From assembly GCA_029959085.1 (NCBI GenBank), contig JARWIR010000023.1:8197860-8261859 (forward strand): 64,000 nucleotides of DNA, in the 5' to 3' direction. Positions 61,324 to 64,000 of this stretch are shown one piece after another; positions within the stretch are counted from its first letter, which is position 1; every line of letters begins with the position of its first letter. The notes below the pieces were generated by a model that saw only the letters and a list, made by a program, of their open reading frames with translations, was not told the DNA's origin and made no database searches. The stretch is from Nemophila menziesii (taxonomy: Eukaryota; Streptophyta; Magnoliopsida; Boraginales; Hydrophyllaceae). The position numbers and the translations under genes were made by a program.

Positions 61324-64000
61324 TGTCTCCTAACACCCCCATATAGGAAGGATACGTACCGCAAGTGTACAGATCGTCCAAGTAATATTCGGTAAACGGG
61401 AATTCGATCTCAAGAACGGATTGGATATGACTTTAGATGTTATGTAATAAGTTTTCGTAGTTGTTATATGATGCGAAAACAAAATAGATAAATATTTGTT
61501 TTGATTTTATTTAAGTATTAAAGTGCAAATAATGTAAAATACTAAATTAACTAATGCAAATAAATGAGATGCAAGTAAATAAAATATGAGTAGATGCAAG
61601 GATGAGAAATAGTACTTGAGTTTCGCAAGGATTTCGCCTAAATCTGTTCAATAAATGTTCTCGTTTAAGAGTCGAATTGGTAATTAATAATAGTCTGGAT
61701 TCGAGTGTCTCCTAACCCCCGTTAGGGTGGACTTAGGAGCTATCCTAGGGTATTAAAAACCCCGTCAGGGAGATTATAAACTACCTTTGAATCTTCAAGT
61801 GTTTAACCCAATTGGCTATAAGATTAACTAAGTCCGCCAGGATCAATAATTATATCTTACATCTAATACTTAGTTCAGTTATTAAACCCCCCTCCCGTCA
61901 AGGTGATCATTATGCCACTATAATGAATAGCTTAATTACTAATTCCTATTTTTTATTCATGACTTGAAAAACAGTATATAAATTCACGATAATAGAAAAT
62001 ACTAATTTACCCAATTCAAATAAAATCTTTCAATCCAAAATTCAAAAACATTAATTAAATAAATATGGGCTCAGCCCATTAAAGCGATTCTCAAGCACAA
62101 ATGAGTTTAGCTCATAATTTAAATTAAAACTAAAGAAATAAAATAAAAGAAACTCATGTTTTATAGAAAGAAAAATAAATAAAACCTAATTAAGAGGTTG
62201 TTGAATTGACTGTTGGTGGAAGAATTGCTTCTCTTGCTTCTGGCTTTTCTCTCTAACGCTCTGCCTTTTGTAAAATGAATTGTGTGTAAAAATAAAGTCA
62301 AAAGGCCTATATATACTAATAAAATCGGACTTGGGCTTATTTTAAATGAATTAATGAAATATTAAATTACCCAAGTCCACTTTTCAAGTCCAAATCATGT
62401 AAGTGGTGTAAACCATCCACTAAAATGGCTGTAACTTTCTCAATTTAACTTTGAATTGACTCATTGAACTTGCTATTTTTTTTTGTAACTCAATAAGGAA
62501 CGAATCTTATTTACAACGCAATGGCTGAATCCATGTTTAAGTGGCTCGAAATCAGCAATTATCATCAACCTTCCAGATTTGTAGCTCCAGTTTGTCCACT
62601 CTTTGGGATATTTCTTCTCGCCTTCGACTTTTTTACACGATCTAAGACTCCCGTTCTTGATTTCTGTCCTTGCTAGTATTAAAATCCTACAAACTTTACA
62701 CTAAAACAAACCATTTAACGTGCAAAAGTATAATAAATGAAAAATACTAAAATCCAAGGAGGAAAAATGATATATAACAATTTAATCCAAAAAGTATATC
62801 AAATTAGTCAAATAATCACCTAAAATGATGTCTCCTAAGGGAATATAATTAGAACAAAAGAGGAGACATCAAGACCCCCAACTCAAACCTTTGTCGTCTC
62901 GACGAAGTAAACTTACAAACAAAGGTCTAAGGTGAATGCAGAGATGCAAAATCTAGTAAATACACCCAAAGCAATACTTAAAATAAATCTCATATAACAA
63001 ACATTAGGAATTAATATACACATACACTTATCATGCAAAATCAAACACAAACAATATCAATCTTAAAATTAACTTCACAATGCTAGAAGGTTACACTTGT
63101 ACTTATATCAATATGATGGCTATAGGGTGTTCATTGATCCTCACTCGCTTTGAATGCTCCACTTAGTATACTCCCTATTAGCTTAATTATAAACTCACTA
63201 TGCACCTAAGAATCACGAGGACTTTATAGTTTTAGCGTAGGCTTAGGGACAATCTGGTATGTATATTTGGTAAATTTGAGGTGAGCTTTTGGCTCTCTCC
63301 TCACTTACCATCAACAACTGTCCACAAGCTTGAGTTTACACTCGAATAATGTTCTCACTCAATGCATTTGATACACTAATTTAACATCCTCAAGTTAACC
63401 CAATATAGACTAAGATGATTTCCAAAAATTTCCACTTTGCCGGGTAAGTTATTCTTTCTTTCTCTTTTTCAAATTCTTTTTTTTGTACAGTAGCTAACCA
63501 AGTTCCCGGTTTGTGATGATCGGGTTCCCGGTCCTTACTGTATTGACTTCTTTTTTTTTTTTTTTAAATCTCGGCAAAGGGTTACAAATAATAATATCAT
63601 CTTATATTGTTCCTTAATGTAAACACAAATAGTTACCTCCCAATATAATTTCCCAAAGATGGACCCACCACCCCAAACTCAAGCTTGAGACAGGTCTCAG
63701 GATCGTGATTCAAGTGCGGTTCATTTGGAAAGACCTAATAAACTAAAGGGATATGGGCTTATATCGTGACGACAAAAGAAAAGGCTTTAAGGCTCAAAAT
63801 TGGGCTAAGAAGGATTAAATTAATACAAGGGATAGAAGGCTAAAAGTGTCTAAAATTGCTTAACAAAGAAATGCCCCTATCATTTTCCTAGTTACATAGC
63901 TCGCCTCTAATTCATACCTAAGTGGGTTCTCTACTAATTTGGATCTCACGTTCCACAAACCAAACATTTTCCTTAAGTACAAGTTTACTTCTTTTGCATT
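61324..64000 (-). mobile_element. Non-autonomous LTR retrotransposon, unit 3, cut by window end
   Basis: LTR A 61324-62871 with the 11 bp terminal hairpin arms intact, then PPT, hairpin (CTTCGTCGAGACGACAAAG on the minus strand, one arm base changed) and internal region to 64000. The poly-T run near 63552 and the GGTTCCCGGT-type repeats near 63500-63532 are retained. Confidence 0.8.

Larger units (their letters stand above)
59086..64000. repeat. Tandem array unit 3 (first 4.9 kb only)
   Basis: The third copy begins with the same intron and exon, then LTR A of the non-autonomous retrotransposon, and runs off the window inside that element. It differs from units 1 and 2 by an expanded TC microsatellite (60090-60134), an adjacent deletion of roughly 60 bp, and scattered substitutions. 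Confidence 0.95.

Overview
The window is AT-rich nuclear DNA from a flowering plant. The evidence is plant-type LINEs and an Athila-like Ty3/gypsy element, Stowaway and Mutator-type MITEs, GT-AG introns, and a block of plant mitochondrial DNA (nad2 and cob pieces) embedded in nuclear repeats. The species cannot be told from this sequence. No ordinary single-copy gene was recognised. It looks like pericentromeric or other repeat-rich DNA.

The dominant structure is a direct tandem array with a very large unit. The sequence at 1 recurs at 31762 and at 59086, so the window holds one unit of about 31.8 kb, one of about 27.3 kb and the first 4.9 kb of a third. By eye the units differ by roughly one or two bases per 60-base line, plus indels. 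The length difference is mostly one 4.9 kb deletion in unit 2.

Order within a unit (unit 1 coordinates): 3' exons of an unrecognised spliced gene (546-2252); a minus-strand non-autonomous LTR retrotransposon with PBS and PPT but no coding sequence (2301-7193); a decayed plus-strand Athila-like pol with 3' non-coding region, PPT and 3' LTR (7194-about 14215), the LTR carrying a Stowaway MITE; a LINE 3' fragment (14225-15990); a second Stowaway MITE (16272-16573); a longer LINE relic (16574-20345); an old copy of the gene 5' region, another LINE tail and minisatellites (20390-24800, missing from unit 2); a nuclear mitochondrial insert (25446-26768); a CCA-rich tract; a third LINE scrap; and a divergent gene pair around a shared promoter region, itself tandemly duplicated with a 1.5 kb period (27700-31660). 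The plus-strand gene of that pair reads across the arbitrary unit boundary into the 3' exons of the next unit.

Almost all coding sequence is broken by stops, frameshifts or deletions. The parts best worth study are the array itself, rearrangement junctions with templated filler, a Mutator-type MITE that entered only unit 2, hairpins shared by the autonomous and non-autonomous LTR elements, a composite mitochondrial insert, and the duplicated divergent gene pair of unknown function.
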